Positions 14,805-21,476 of a stretch of 21,476 nucleotides of DNA are shown here, one piece after another. The position numbers were made by a program, and so were the translations under genes. Under the pieces are notes generated by a model. It made no database searches. It was not told the DNA's origin and worked only from the letters and a program-made list of their open reading frames with translations. Source of the stretch: SMWC01 sp963581225 (GTDB taxonomy: Bacteria; Pseudomonadota; Gammaproteobacteria; Steroidobacterales; Rariloculaceae); the NCBI GenBank assembly GCA_963581225.1, contig CAUZMW010000042.1:1-21476 (forward strand). Reading direction: 5' to 3'. Positions within the stretch are counted from its first letter, which is position 1, and the number at the start of each line of letters is the position of its first letter.

Positions 14805-16083
14805 GCCCAGCTCGGTCCACCTCCTCGCCACGCAGATACACAGAGTCGATTCGACGTGTATTGGTGATGTCATCGAGCGGGTTTGCCGCGAGTACAACGA
14901 AGTCCGCACTCTTGCCGGATTCGACCGTGCCCATGTCGGTCAAACCCAACACCTGGGCCGAATTACGAGTCGCGGCCGCGATCACCTGATCAGGTGTCAT
15001 CCCCGACATGACCATGTCCTCCATCTCGACGTGGGGAGCCCAGGGCGTGTTGCCGTCGGTGCCGAATGCGATCGTCATGCCTTCCCGGTTTAGTCTGTCC
15101 AGGTTGCGCGCCTGGATTCCGAAAGTCTCCTGAATCTGAAGGTCAGCTCTGCCCGCCTGCAGCTCCTGCAGCTCTTCGTCCGGAATTGCGCCGGCCAGCC
15201 AGCCAAAGTCTGTCGGCTCACCACGGCTGGGTAAGTTCGGAATCAGTACGACGTCCGGTCGTGCAATGGCGAGCTGGACGAACTCGTCGTCAATATCCTG
15301 ATCGCGTACTCCGTGAGCGAAGATATCGACCCCCGCGCGCAGCAGGCCCTTTGCGTCCTCGAGTTCAAAAAGGTGCGCCGCGACCTGCAGATCGTTCTGG
15401 TGAGCCTCATCGATGACGGCGCCATAGATCGCAGGGGTCAACTTCACGAATTGTTCGTCTCGGTCGTCCACCCAGATCTTGATCAAGTCGACGTTGCGAG
15501 CTGCCTCGTCCCGCACGGCTTGCCGAGCTTCATCCTCTGTCGTCACCCAATGGACCACCCGGCGGCCGGGCTCGGGACCCGTGATGCCATGTCCCGCGGA
15601 CAGGAACCGCGCCCTGCCGGGAGTCACTTCGTCGCGCAACTCCAGCGGCGCGTCGGGGCCGTCGGATCCCATGCTGATGGCCGCGCCGATGCCGAAGTAC
15701 GCACGCCGTTCCAGGTCGTCGATCAGCGCCTCGCGGGTGGTGCTCATGTGCGTATGCGCATCGACAATTGCGGGCATCACGGTCATACCGCTCAGATCCA
15801 CGCGGGCGGCGCCCGCGGGCGCTGACACCTCGCCGGTCGAGCCGACCGCGACGAACTGGCCGTTGTCGACGGTGAATGCGCCGTTCTCGATGGTCGTACC
15901 GTCGCCTACGAGGATCCGCGCTCCTTCGTATAAAACGACAGTCACCGGGGCCGCGACCGGTGCAGGCATCTGCTCCGAGGACTGTTCAGCGGGTTGCCCG
16001 CATCCCCCCAGCGCAAGCGATGTCAACGTCAGCGCTACAGTGGCGGCGCTCCGGTAAACTGGTTTTTCTCTTAATAAGTACAT
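14779..16083 (-). CDS. lipoprotein amidohydrolase-superfamily enzyme
   Basis: The 434-residue start is ATG 16083, with GGAGG 5 nt upstream; a GTG at 16095 would add four residues. The N-terminus MYLLREKPVYRSAATVALTL ends in a lipobox LGGC (Cys28), followed by an Ala/Pro/Gln linker, so the protein is probably anchored to a membrane facing the periplasm. The urease-like amidohydrolase fold shows His110-x-His112 (VDAHTHM), a likely carboxylated or coordinating Lys202 (LIKIWVDD), His237 (VAAHLF), His257 (FAHGV) and Asp343 (FGTDGN), plus the usual closing NPLDDITNTRRIDSVYLRGE. Metal ligands appear complete, so activity is likely. The substrate is unknown; imidazolonepropionase- and prolidase-like secreted members are the nearest types by pattern. 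It converges with the broken cNMP gene. Confidence 0.92.
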   Translation of the reverse strand: MYLLREKPVYRSAATVALTLTSLALGGCGQPAEQSSEQMPAPVAAPVTVVLYEGARILVGDGTTIENGAFTVDNGQFVAVGSTGEVSAPAGAARVDLSGMTVMPAIVDAHTHMSTTREALIDDLERRAYFGIGAAISMGSDGPDAPLELRDEVTPGRARFLSAGHGITGPEPGRRVVHWVTTEDEARQAVRDEAARNVDLIKIWVDDRDEQFVKLTPAIYGAVIDEAHQNDLQVAAHLFELEDAKGLLRAGVDIFAHGVRDQDIDDEFVQLAIARPDVVLIPNLPSRGEPTDFGWLAGAIPDEELQELQAGRADLQIQETFGIQARNLDRLNREGMTIAFGTDGNTPWAPHVEMEDMVMSGMTPDQVIAAATRNSAQVLGLTDMGTVESGKSADFVVLAANPLDDITNTRRIDSVYLRGEEVDRAGLRERWSAR

Positions 16084-16223
16084 CGAAGCCTCCACCGATG
16101 ACGAGTCGCCTGAATATTACGCCCAAACGAACCTTCCCGCACCCGTAGTTCGTCCATCAGGCGTGCAAACGATCGGCCAAATCGATCTCTCCGGCCGCGC
16201 TGTCGGCCTGAGCCTTAAAGGAA
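16084..16223. other. intergenic region between amidohydrolase and sulfotransferase-like genes
   Basis: These 140 bp lie upstream of the amidohydrolase and downstream of the arylsulfotransferase-like gene, both on the minus strand. Apart from the GGAGG ribosome site at about 16089-16093 I see no clear terminator or promoter. ATCGGCCAAATCGATCTCTC contains short GATC/ATCG repeats that do not form a strong hairpin. Confidence 0.35.
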
Positions 16224-17816
16224 TTATGGTCTTGCAGCCTCCTCGGCAAATATCTCTGTCACGTAACCCAGGAGCGTCAAGTCCTTACCTCTGAGACCGG
16301 CATAGTCAGACGAGTAACGATGGCACTTGAATATCGAATTGAATGCATCGCCAGCCTGGTCGGTCATGATCTTATAGATCCCGTAGGCATCTCCTGTTCT
16401 GTCGCCAACCGGATTTATGTATTCCCAGACGATATCACCGTCTTCGGTCACTTCGAATATGTGCCCATGAGCCCCCGGGCAGATCATCGTGTTGCCGTTT
16501 GGGAGTCGTTGAACTCCCGAGATGTACATGCTGTAAAACGAGTTCGGTACAGTCCCGTTGAAACGCCACACCACCTGCTTGGAGACGTTCTGTTCACCTG
16601 AACTCATGCCCCCGCCTACCGTCAATCGCTCGTAACCAGCGACGGTCTGGGGTACGTAGACACCCTTCCCCATGGGTCCGTCATAGGGGTTGAGCTCGAT
16701 TACCGATGAGAAAGTCGGTCCTGGCTGACGAGCGCCATTGTTGAAAATCAGAAAATGACCGGCACCGGGAATCTCCCCGTCGAAAGGTCTCACTTCCCGG
16801 TCACTGATCCACTGAATATCGTGGGAGAAGAAAACCTGTTGATCGCCATTTGAGGTCGATAGCCCTTCATCCGTCATCGACGGGCAATCACCGGAATCGT
16901 AGACACAGGCATTACCCCAGCGATATATAAAATCGCCGGCTTTCCCGGCCGCCAGTTCGACGCTCTGCTCGGGATCCCCGAGAATAAACGTGCTCCCGTG
17001 ATCGATTACGTAGAACTCACTGAGTCGCGAATTATTGACAACGACGTGGTCGAGGGTCTCGTTATAGTCGAAGCCGTTAATATGGATCCAATTCCCGCTC
17101 ACGCCCGTGCCGAAATTGGGGTCAAGCCTCTCCGGATGCTCGTTGATCACGCCGTAGGTGGGTAAGTCAGGGTTGAAATCCTGTACGAGATGGTCGCTGA
17201 TATTCCATTCCCAGAGAACATTGCCGTCCATATCGACTTCTACCAGGCCATCTGGTCGTGATGCGTAAGACTCTCTGAGTGTAGGATCGAGTCCCAGCGC
17301 TAGCGCTGCCTCGTGCGCAATCTCCCGAGTGGATGTGTACAGAAGGGTTCTTTCTTCGAGCTTTGGATTCCAAATCATGCGGAAGTCATGATGGCCCGAG
17401 TATCCTGCCCGCGTGCTCTTATACTCCCATATCACCTCCCCATCCCAATCGACAAGTTGATAGGTACCGGGTGTTGAACCATTGCCGACGGTCTTTGCTC
17501 GCAACAAGGTACCGTCCTCGAGAAGGCGGGCGCTCTCCCTGATCTCTGGCTCCCACCAACTCTCCGGCGTCGGCCACATGTTCACGACCTGACCGTGCAT
17601 ATCGATGAGGTATGTGTTTCGTCCCAGCATAGGCGTAAACAGCGTATAGCCCTCGTACGCGCGCGCGGGATCGTATTGAATAAGCTCCGTTGGCCCCTGA
17701 GACGCCTCGTACGCCAATGTTGTAGCCGTAATCCCCGTGAGGGTAACCACCAAGATGGGCCAACAGTAGTTAGCCATCGGCGTTCCCAATTTCCTTTGCT
17801 TCCGTTCGTAACCCAT
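16224..17816 (-). CDS. aryl-sulfate sulfotransferase-like (ASST) periplasmic protein
   Basis: The 530-residue start is ATG 17816, which gives a charged n-region (MGYERKQRKLGTPMANYCWP) and the hydrophobic stretch ILVVTLTGITATTLA; ATG 17777 is the alternative and TTG 17864 is less likely. The body is a repeated beta-propeller-like pattern typical of bacterial arylsulfotransferases: VDWDGEVIWEY, VDMDGNVLWEWNISDH, EVTEDGDIVWEYINP, with Asp-Gly turns followed by Trp-Glu-(Tyr/Trp). Candidate active-site His lie in YSGHHDFRM, HINGFDYN, VFFSHDIQWI and PGAHGHIFEV. ASST moves sulfate from one phenolic ester to another phenol without PAPS. Which of these residues is the sulfated His I cannot assign. The gene is preceded by the repeat-bounded DUF6152 fusion and followed by the amidohydrolase. 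Confidence 0.88.
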   Translation of the reverse strand: MGYERKQRKLGTPMANYCWPILVVTLTGITATTLAYEASQGPTELIQYDPARAYEGYTLFTPMLGRNTYLIDMHGQVVNMWPTPESWWEPEIRESARLLEDGTLLRAKTVGNGSTPGTYQLVDWDGEVIWEYKSTRAGYSGHHDFRMIWNPKLEERTLLYTSTREIAHEAALALGLDPTLRESYASRPDGLVEVDMDGNVLWEWNISDHLVQDFNPDLPTYGVINEHPERLDPNFGTGVSGNWIHINGFDYNETLDHVVVNNSRLSEFYVIDHGSTFILGDPEQSVELAAGKAGDFIYRWGNACVYDSGDCPSMTDEGLSTSNGDQQVFFSHDIQWISDREVRPFDGEIPGAGHFLIFNNGARQPGPTFSSVIELNPYDGPMGKGVYVPQTVAGYERLTVGGGMSSGEQNVSKQVVWRFNGTVPNSFYSMYISGVQRLPNGNTMICPGAHGHIFEVTEDGDIVWEYINPVGDRTGDAYGIYKIMTDQAGDAFNSIFKCHRYSSDYAGLRGKDLTLLGYVTEIFAEEAARP

Positions 17817-17926
17817 AGGCTGCACCCGCCTGTTTATTCTTCCGCTAACGACAAAATCTGTCAATAAAGCCTGCCCCGATCAGGCCAGCTCGGTCGCTCG
17901 TATGTCCGCCCCCAGATATTCGCCGA

Positions 17927-17978
17927 CTTGCATATTAACTGTTAACCGACGGCTGCTTCCTGCCATAAGCGGACATCC
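17927..17978 (+). repeat. dispersed ~52-bp repeat, copy 1
   Basis: The sequence opens with CTTGCATATTAACTGTTAAC and ends in AAGCGGACATCC. It matches copy 2 at 19109-19160, with the first 21 bases identical and about six mismatches in the remaining 31. It lies just beyond the stop of the DUF6152 fusion gene (5 bp away) and in the same orientation as the other copies. Confidence 0.85.
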
Positions 17979-17982
17979 AAAA

Positions 17983-19080
17983 TCACTCTGCTGGCGCCAG
18001 GCGCTCGATGAAGCGGCGCGCGACCTCGGGGTCGCATTCGGGCGGTTGGCGCTCGAGATCCGGGCGGTACTCCCAGCTGCCATCGCCCACAATGGGCTCA
18101 GTCATGTACTCCGGGTCCTCAAGCACCCACTCGTAGCTCACGCGCTTGCCGTCGTCGCTCAAGGTGAGCCGCTCGAGGAGATTCTTGTCGGCCCCGGACG
18201 GTGTTTCGAACGAGTTGCCCGCGGCGTGGTCGGCGAAATTCGTCGTGTCGACGACGAGGGTCGCGCCTTCCCAATGGCCGACCGAATGGCCCTGGGGGCT
18301 GCGCTCGCCGGTAAGCGGATGCGCGCGGCCGTCGAGGTAGATGACGCGCTCGAAGCTCAGCCACTCGCCCTCGATCGTCATGCGGTCTTCCGTTAGCCTC
18401 ACGTCGAAAACGGTCGAGTACAGCATGATCGTCGGCGCCGTCATCGGAATGCAGTCGACCTGCGGGTTCTGTGTGCCGTCGTAAGCCTCGCGCGCAGCCT
18501 GGCCCTTGGGCGTCAGTGGCCACGGGACCGCGGCGCGGTCGAGCTGCACCTGCCCGATGTTACTGCGCCCGTGCCACCGCCCGGTGAGTGTGTTCGCCCG
18601 GGCGTTCGCCGGGGCCGGCGGGCCGCCGCTGGTCGCCGATACGCTGCGGCCGTCGGCAAAATGAACCGAGCCGACGCGCGCGATGTGCTGCCCGGGCACG
18701 CGGGCCGGGTGAATGTCGATCCTGACCTTATCGCCGGGCTCTAGCGTGTCACGGCTCCAGCCGCGGCGGATCAGGTTCGGGGTCGAGGTCGCCTCGAGTT
18801 CCCAGAGCGACGTGCTGCCGTCAGGCTCCTCGGTCTCGACGTAGAGATAGACGTGCGGGCTCCTGAAGTCGAACTCGGTGACCGTGCCTTCAATCGTCTC
18901 CATCGCGACCGGGTCGAGATTGAACTGCGCCTGGCTGTGATGCGCGCTCGCCATTCCGGCTGCGCCGAGAATCGTGATCAGGAAAAAACTCAGAATTCGC
19001 ACGAGTATGGGTCCCACTGCGCCCCCCCATTTGTCGCCGAATGGTCCCGCGTGTCCAACAAGTTCTGTTCGCCTACTCAT
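17983..19080 (-). CDS. secreted DUF6152 and PDLxGxW-type C-terminal domain fusion protein
   Basis: The 365-residue start is ATG 19080, supported by GGAGGAG about 7 nt upstream. The signal region is long: 22 polar residues, then PILVRILSFFLITILGAAGM ending ASA, followed by HHSQAQFN from residue 47. The DUF6152 domain (47 to about 150) contains IEGTVTEFDFRSPHVYLYVE, LWELEATSTPNLIRRGWSRD, LEPGDKVRIDIHPARVPGQH and FADGRSV. The C-terminal domain (about 165-365) contains VDCIPMTAPTIMLYSTVF, SVGHWEGATLVVDTTNF, LLERLTLSDDGKRVSYEWVL, EDPEYMTEPI and a Cys in PPECDPEVARRF. Its order of domains is that of 2755-3753. The coding GC looks higher than in neighbours and it is enclosed by repeats. A 7-base C run at 19022-19028 falls in the polar leader, a spot for indels. 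Confidence 0.85.
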   Translation of the reverse strand: MSRRTELVGHAGPFGDKWGGAVGPILVRILSFFLITILGAAGMASAHHSQAQFNLDPVAMETIEGTVTEFDFRSPHVYLYVETEEPDGSTSLWELEATSTPNLIRRGWSRDTLEPGDKVRIDIHPARVPGQHIARVGSVHFADGRSVSATSGGPPAPANARANTLTGRWHGRSNIGQVQLDRAAVPWPLTPKGQAAREAYDGTQNPQVDCIPMTAPTIMLYSTVFDVRLTEDRMTIEGEWLSFERVIYLDGRAHPLTGERSPQGHSVGHWEGATLVVDTTNFADHAAGNSFETPSGADKNLLERLTLSDDGKRVSYEWVLEDPEYMTEPIVGDGSWEYRPDLERQPPECDPEVARRFIERLAPAE

Positions 19081-19108
19081 CGTCGATCTCCTCCAATTTA
19101 TGCAGCAC

Positions 19109-19160
19109 CTTGCATATTAACTGTTAACCAACGGCTGCTTTCGGCCAGGAGCGGACATTC
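19109..19160 (+). repeat. dispersed ~52-bp repeat, copy 2
   Basis: Begins CTTGCATATTAACTGTTAAC and continues CAACGGCTGCTTTCGGCCAG, ending GCGGACATTC. It is located between the ATG of the DUF6152 fusion gene (19080) and the stop of the RidA gene (19172), and so is transcribed antisense in any read-through. Immediately upstream TGCAGCAC also resembles the TGCAGGAC preceding copy 3, so the unit may be longer. Confidence 0.85.
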
Positions 19161-19171
19161 GCCAGCGATCA

Positions 19172-19666
19172 TTACCTAACCGCGATCATCTGTAACTCGA
19201 CCTGCGCGCCGACATTTAGCGCCGCAATCTGCACAGTAGCTCTCGCCGGGGGATCCGTCGGAAAAGACTCCCGATACACTGCATTAAACTGCGGAAAGTC
19301 TTCGATGTGCACGATAAAGGCCGTAACAGAGACGACGTTTTCGAATCCCATGCCAGCCGTTTCCAGGACCTCCTGTATATTGGCCATCGCCTGACGAGTT
19401 TCCGCTTCGAGGCCGCCCGATACCAGCTCAGTCGTCTCCGGATCTCGTCCGAGATGTCCCGCGATGTACAAAGTATTACCAACTAGAATGCCCGGGCTGT
19501 AGGGAAAGCCAAAATACGGGTAGTTCTCAGGACGAATTACCGTGCGTACACTCTCCAATCCGGCCTCAGGGGACGTTTGCCCTGATGAGGTAGTTATCTG
19601 AACCCCCGAGATCAGACCTGCCAAACAAATCAGTAAGCCGACATAAGCGAACTTGCCCTTCATCAT
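19172..19666 (-). CDS. exported RidA (YjgF/UK114) family protein
   Basis: The 164-residue protein has a hydrophobic signal (MMKGKFAYVGLLICLAGLIS) and then a full RidA domain: YPYFGFPYSPGILVGNTLYI, AGHLGRDPETTELVSGGLEA, ETRQAMANIQEVLETAGM, VVSVTAFIVHIEDFPQFNAV and PPARATVQIAALNVGAQVEL then QMIAVR. Arg142 (PPARATV) corresponds to the catalytic Arg of RidA that binds the carboxylate of 2-iminoacids, and the VELQMIAVR ending is typical. RidA normally works in the cytoplasm on enamine/imine by-products of PLP enzymes; an exported version has unknown substrates. GAGGAGAG precedes ATG 19666; a second ATG at 19663 is equally possible. It lies downstream of the amidase gene, 150 bp apart, with inverted-repeat remains between. 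Confidence 0.92.
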   Translation of the reverse strand: MMKGKFAYVGLLICLAGLISGVQITTSSGQTSPEAGLESVRTVIRPENYPYFGFPYSPGILVGNTLYIAGHLGRDPETTELVSGGLEAETRQAMANIQEVLETAGMGFENVVSVTAFIVHIEDFPQFNAVYRESFPTDPPARATVQIAALNVGAQVELQMIAVR

Positions 19667-19726
19667 GGTGCTCTCCTCATCACTCGCATCTGGAAATACC
19701 CCGACTCCGGCTCAGATCTGTGCACC

Positions 19727-19749
19727 GGACGTCCGCTTTCGGCGATAGC
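19727..19749 (-). repeat. degenerate inverted copy of the dispersed repeat's distal end
   Basis: GGACGTCCGCTTTCGGCGATAGC resembles the reverse complement of the end of copies 1-2 (GAATGTCCGCTCCTGGCCGA of copy 2), keeping GTCCGCT, GGC and AGC in register but with several differences. It lies in the 150-bp gap between the RidA and amidase genes. The match is short and could be accidental. Confidence 0.35.
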
Positions 19750-19816
19750 TACCACTCGAGTCGCCTCGATTCGACGAACTAGGTCTTCGATCCTACAGTC
19801 CGACTCTCCCACAGGT

Positions 19817-21427
19817 TCAGGGGGCAGCCAATAACGGCGGCGTAGTTGTGGGTGGTTGGCGGCGTTGGCTCACTTGCTCGTACGCGTAGGCGAAACGAAG
19901 GAGCAGCCCCTCACTGAACTCTCGACCGAGGAACTCAAGCCCCACTGGCAGGCCGTCAGCAGTAAAGCCCGCCGGCACGGTTATCGCGGGAAAGCCGATG
20001 AGTGGGCTCAAGCGCCGGTTGTTACCCCGGCCATAGCCATCATCGCGACTCGCTCTGGTGAGTGCGTCGGGCGGAATCACGGTTGTCTGATGATCGAACG
20101 TCGCGTAAACGAATGCATCGAGTCGAGCGTCCGCCATGACGGCTAGTACGGACTGACGGACCTGTTCTCTCGTCAGTAGCACTTCCAGATAGTCGATATC
20201 CTCCGTCGACCGCCCTACGACGTTCATCAATGAAGCCGCACGCTGGGGCGTGACCCGCCCTGCGAGCAGGATCTCTCGGAGGCTGGAAATCGGTGAGTTA
20301 GGAAGCGTCTCCAGATATTCATTCATGGCCCGTTCGGTCGCGAAGTTGTCCTTCGCGTAAGTTGTATCGACCAGCTCGATGAGCGGAACCTCCACCGGAT
20401 CGATGACTTCGGCGCCGAGCGACGCGATGTCCTCGAGCGCCCGATCGATCACCGCTCGAACCTGCCTGTAGTCGTCGGATTCCGGATCCGCTTTGGGGTC
20501 CATGGGCTGTCGGATGACACCAATGCGTGCGCCGGCCAAACCACCCTCGTCGAGACCCGTCCGATAGCTCTCCGGAAGTCGGCCGACGGAGTATGCGGTC
20601 ACGGGATCGCTGGAATCGTATCCTGCGAGTACGTCCAGGAGAATTGCCGCATCGGCCACCGTACGGGTCATCGGGCCCAGAGTGTCATTAGTCGGATTGG
20701 CCGGCATCATTCCGAATCGGCTTACCAACGCTACGGTCGGTCTCAACCCGACCAGACTATGAACGGCGGCAGGCCCACGTATTGATCCTCCCGTGTCCTC
20801 TCCGATTCCCACCAGACCAAAGTTCGCCGCGATACCGGCGCCCGTACCTGCTGAAGAACCGCTCGGGATACGCGTTGGATCGTAAGCGTTACGAACCATC
20901 CCGAATGCTGAGCCGACGTGACCGAATGCGAACTCTCCCATGTTCGTCTTGGCGAGGATGATGGCCCCGGCCTGCTTCATCCGAGTCACGATGGTCGCGT
21001 CTCGCCCGGAGACGAAGCCGGTGAAAATCGACGAACCGTAGGTTGTCGGCATGTCGCTCGTTTCGACTTGATCCTTCAGCAGAACCGGAACACAGTGCAA
21101 CGGCCCGACGAGCCCCGAATCCTCGAAAGCGGCATCGAGTTCTTCGGCTTCCTGAAGCGCCCGCGTGTTGATGTGCTGAATGGCATTAAGCTCGGGACCC
21201 TGTTTGTCGTAAGCCTCGATTCGATCGATATAAAGCTCGACGAGCTCGCGGCATGTTATCTCCCCCGAAGTCAACGACGAATGTACGCCGTCAATCGTGC
21301 TCTCGAGTAAAAGAAAGCCCTGCGCGTTCGAGACCCTCATTGCGAACAGCGAAACCGCCACTATCAGTGCGGTGATGCCAGTATTTGCGACAGCCTGGAC
21401 TGCCTGACCGAGGTCGATCTTCTTCAA
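19817..21427 (-). CDS. amidase-signature family hydrolase with N-terminal export/anchor segment
   Basis: The 536-residue protein carries a hydrophobic stretch at residues 14-30 (ANTGITALIVAVSLFAMRVS) and then an amidase-signature domain. The Ser-cisSer-Lys machinery is visible as Lys118 (VPVLLKDQVETS), Ser191/Ser192 (PSGSSAGTGAG) and the nucleophile Ser215 (GEDTGGSIRGPAAV), with GLRPT next. Length and the closing LSPLIGFPAITVPAGFTADG, LPVGLEFLGREFSEGLLLRF fit GatA-type amidases, but a single unlinked gene with an export signal points to a periplasmic amide hydrolase rather than Glu-tRNA amidotransferase. The start is TTG 21427: GGGAGG lies about 7 nt upstream and no ATG is in reach. The dispersed repeat (copy 3) sits just upstream. 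The substrate is not known. Confidence 0.93.
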   Translation of the reverse strand: MKKIDLGQAVQAVANTGITALIVAVSLFAMRVSNAQGFLLLESTIDGVHSSLTSGEITCRELVELYIDRIEAYDKQGPELNAIQHINTRALQEAEELDAAFEDSGLVGPLHCVPVLLKDQVETSDMPTTYGSSIFTGFVSGRDATIVTRMKQAGAIILAKTNMGEFAFGHVGSAFGMVRNAYDPTRIPSGSSAGTGAGIAANFGLVGIGEDTGGSIRGPAAVHSLVGLRPTVALVSRFGMMPANPTNDTLGPMTRTVADAAILLDVLAGYDSSDPVTAYSVGRLPESYRTGLDEGGLAGARIGVIRQPMDPKADPESDDYRQVRAVIDRALEDIASLGAEVIDPVEVPLIELVDTTYAKDNFATERAMNEYLETLPNSPISSLREILLAGRVTPQRAASLMNVVGRSTEDIDYLEVLLTREQVRQSVLAVMADARLDAFVYATFDHQTTVIPPDALTRASRDDGYGRGNNRRLSPLIGFPAITVPAGFTADGLPVGLEFLGREFSEGLLLRFAYAYEQVSQRRQPPTTTPPLLAAP

Positions 21428-21430
21428 TTC

Positions 21431-21440
21431 TTATCCTCCC
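21431..21440 (-). promoter_or_regulatory. ribosome binding site deciding a TTG start
   Basis: Minus strand GGGAGGATAA precedes AGAATTGAAG. The strong Shine-Dalgarno match is at proper distance from TTG 21427, and no ATG or GTG in frame lies nearby before the hydrophobic segment, so TTG is taken as the true start of the amidase. Confidence 0.75.
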
Positions 21441-21455
21441 AAATATGCAGGACGA

Positions 21456-21476
21456 GCATATTACCGTTAACCGACG
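21456..21476 (+). repeat. dispersed ~52-bp repeat, copy 3 (cut by window end)
   Basis: GCATATTACCGTTAACCGAC followed by G matches GCATATTAACTGTTAACCGA of copy 1 apart from one deleted base and one change. The upstream TGCAGGAC is shared with copy 2 (TGCAGCAC). It sits 29 bp upstream of the amidase start, at the right edge of the window, so the rest of the unit is unseen. Confidence 0.75.

Noticed and set aside
19817..21427. gatA (Glu-tRNA amidotransferase subunit A)
   Set aside because: The protein has an export segment and no gatB or gatC neighbours, so only the general amidase assignment is supported.
1..21476. CRISPR array, prophage or toxin-antitoxin locus
   Set aside because: No regularly spaced short repeats, no phage structural or integrase genes and no small toxin-like pairs were seen. 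The 52-bp repeats are too far apart to be a CRISPR.

Overview
The window looks like a chromosomal segment of a gammaproteobacterium of moderate to high GC. The anchor is a complete purT (261-1445) that follows the Escherichia coli protein closely along its whole length. Nearly every other gene encodes an exported or membrane protein. The lineage is otherwise unknown to me; a marine or host-associated gammaproteobacterium is a guess from the protein families, not a demonstration.

Layout. 1-212 is the tail of a dead IS30-family transposase. 261-2744 (+) holds purT, a small Trp-rich hypothetical protein and a multipass membrane protein. 2755-12331 is a long minus-strand directon. Read in its own direction it encodes a secreted metallo-beta-lactamase-fold hydrolase, a secreted VOC protein, two secreted proteins of an unnamed family carrying a PDL-x-G-x-W motif (here 'PDLxGxW family'), a DUF6152 protein, two DUF6644-like membrane proteins, an ABM-type monooxygenase, a tightly overlapping PDLxGxW/DUF6152/PDLxGxW trio, two fused gene remnants (DUF4404 and half an MFS transporter), and a DUF6152-PDLxGxW fusion protein. 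12660-13738 (+) encodes a two-CBS protein and another DUF6152 protein. 13769-14804 is a graveyard: a SYLF-domain fragment and a broken dual cNMP-binding-domain gene. 14779-21427 (-) encodes a lipoprotein amidohydrolase, an arylsulfotransferase-like protein, a second DUF6152-PDLxGxW fusion inside a repeat-bounded segment, an exported RidA-like protein and an amidase.

The notable theme is two secreted families in many copies: five DUF6152 domains and six PDLxGxW C-terminal domains within about 16 kb. They occur separately in adjacent or overlapping genes and twice fused in one polypeptide, which points to a joint function. All five DUF6152 proteins carry His-His-Ser directly after a good signal-peptidase I site, so the mature proteins should start with histidine, and all have a second His in a (N/S)PH motif 27-30 residues into the mature chain. 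An N-terminal His plus an internal His, next to polytopic membrane proteins with a conserved His in an early helix, recalls the CopC/CopD copper pair. I propose, as inference only, a periplasmic metal-binding system not described under these names.

A second theme is decay. Five recognisable genes are broken by nonsense changes, frameshifts or truncations, and an approximately 52-bp dispersed repeat brackets one of the fusion genes. This suggests a genome undergoing rearrangement and gene loss.
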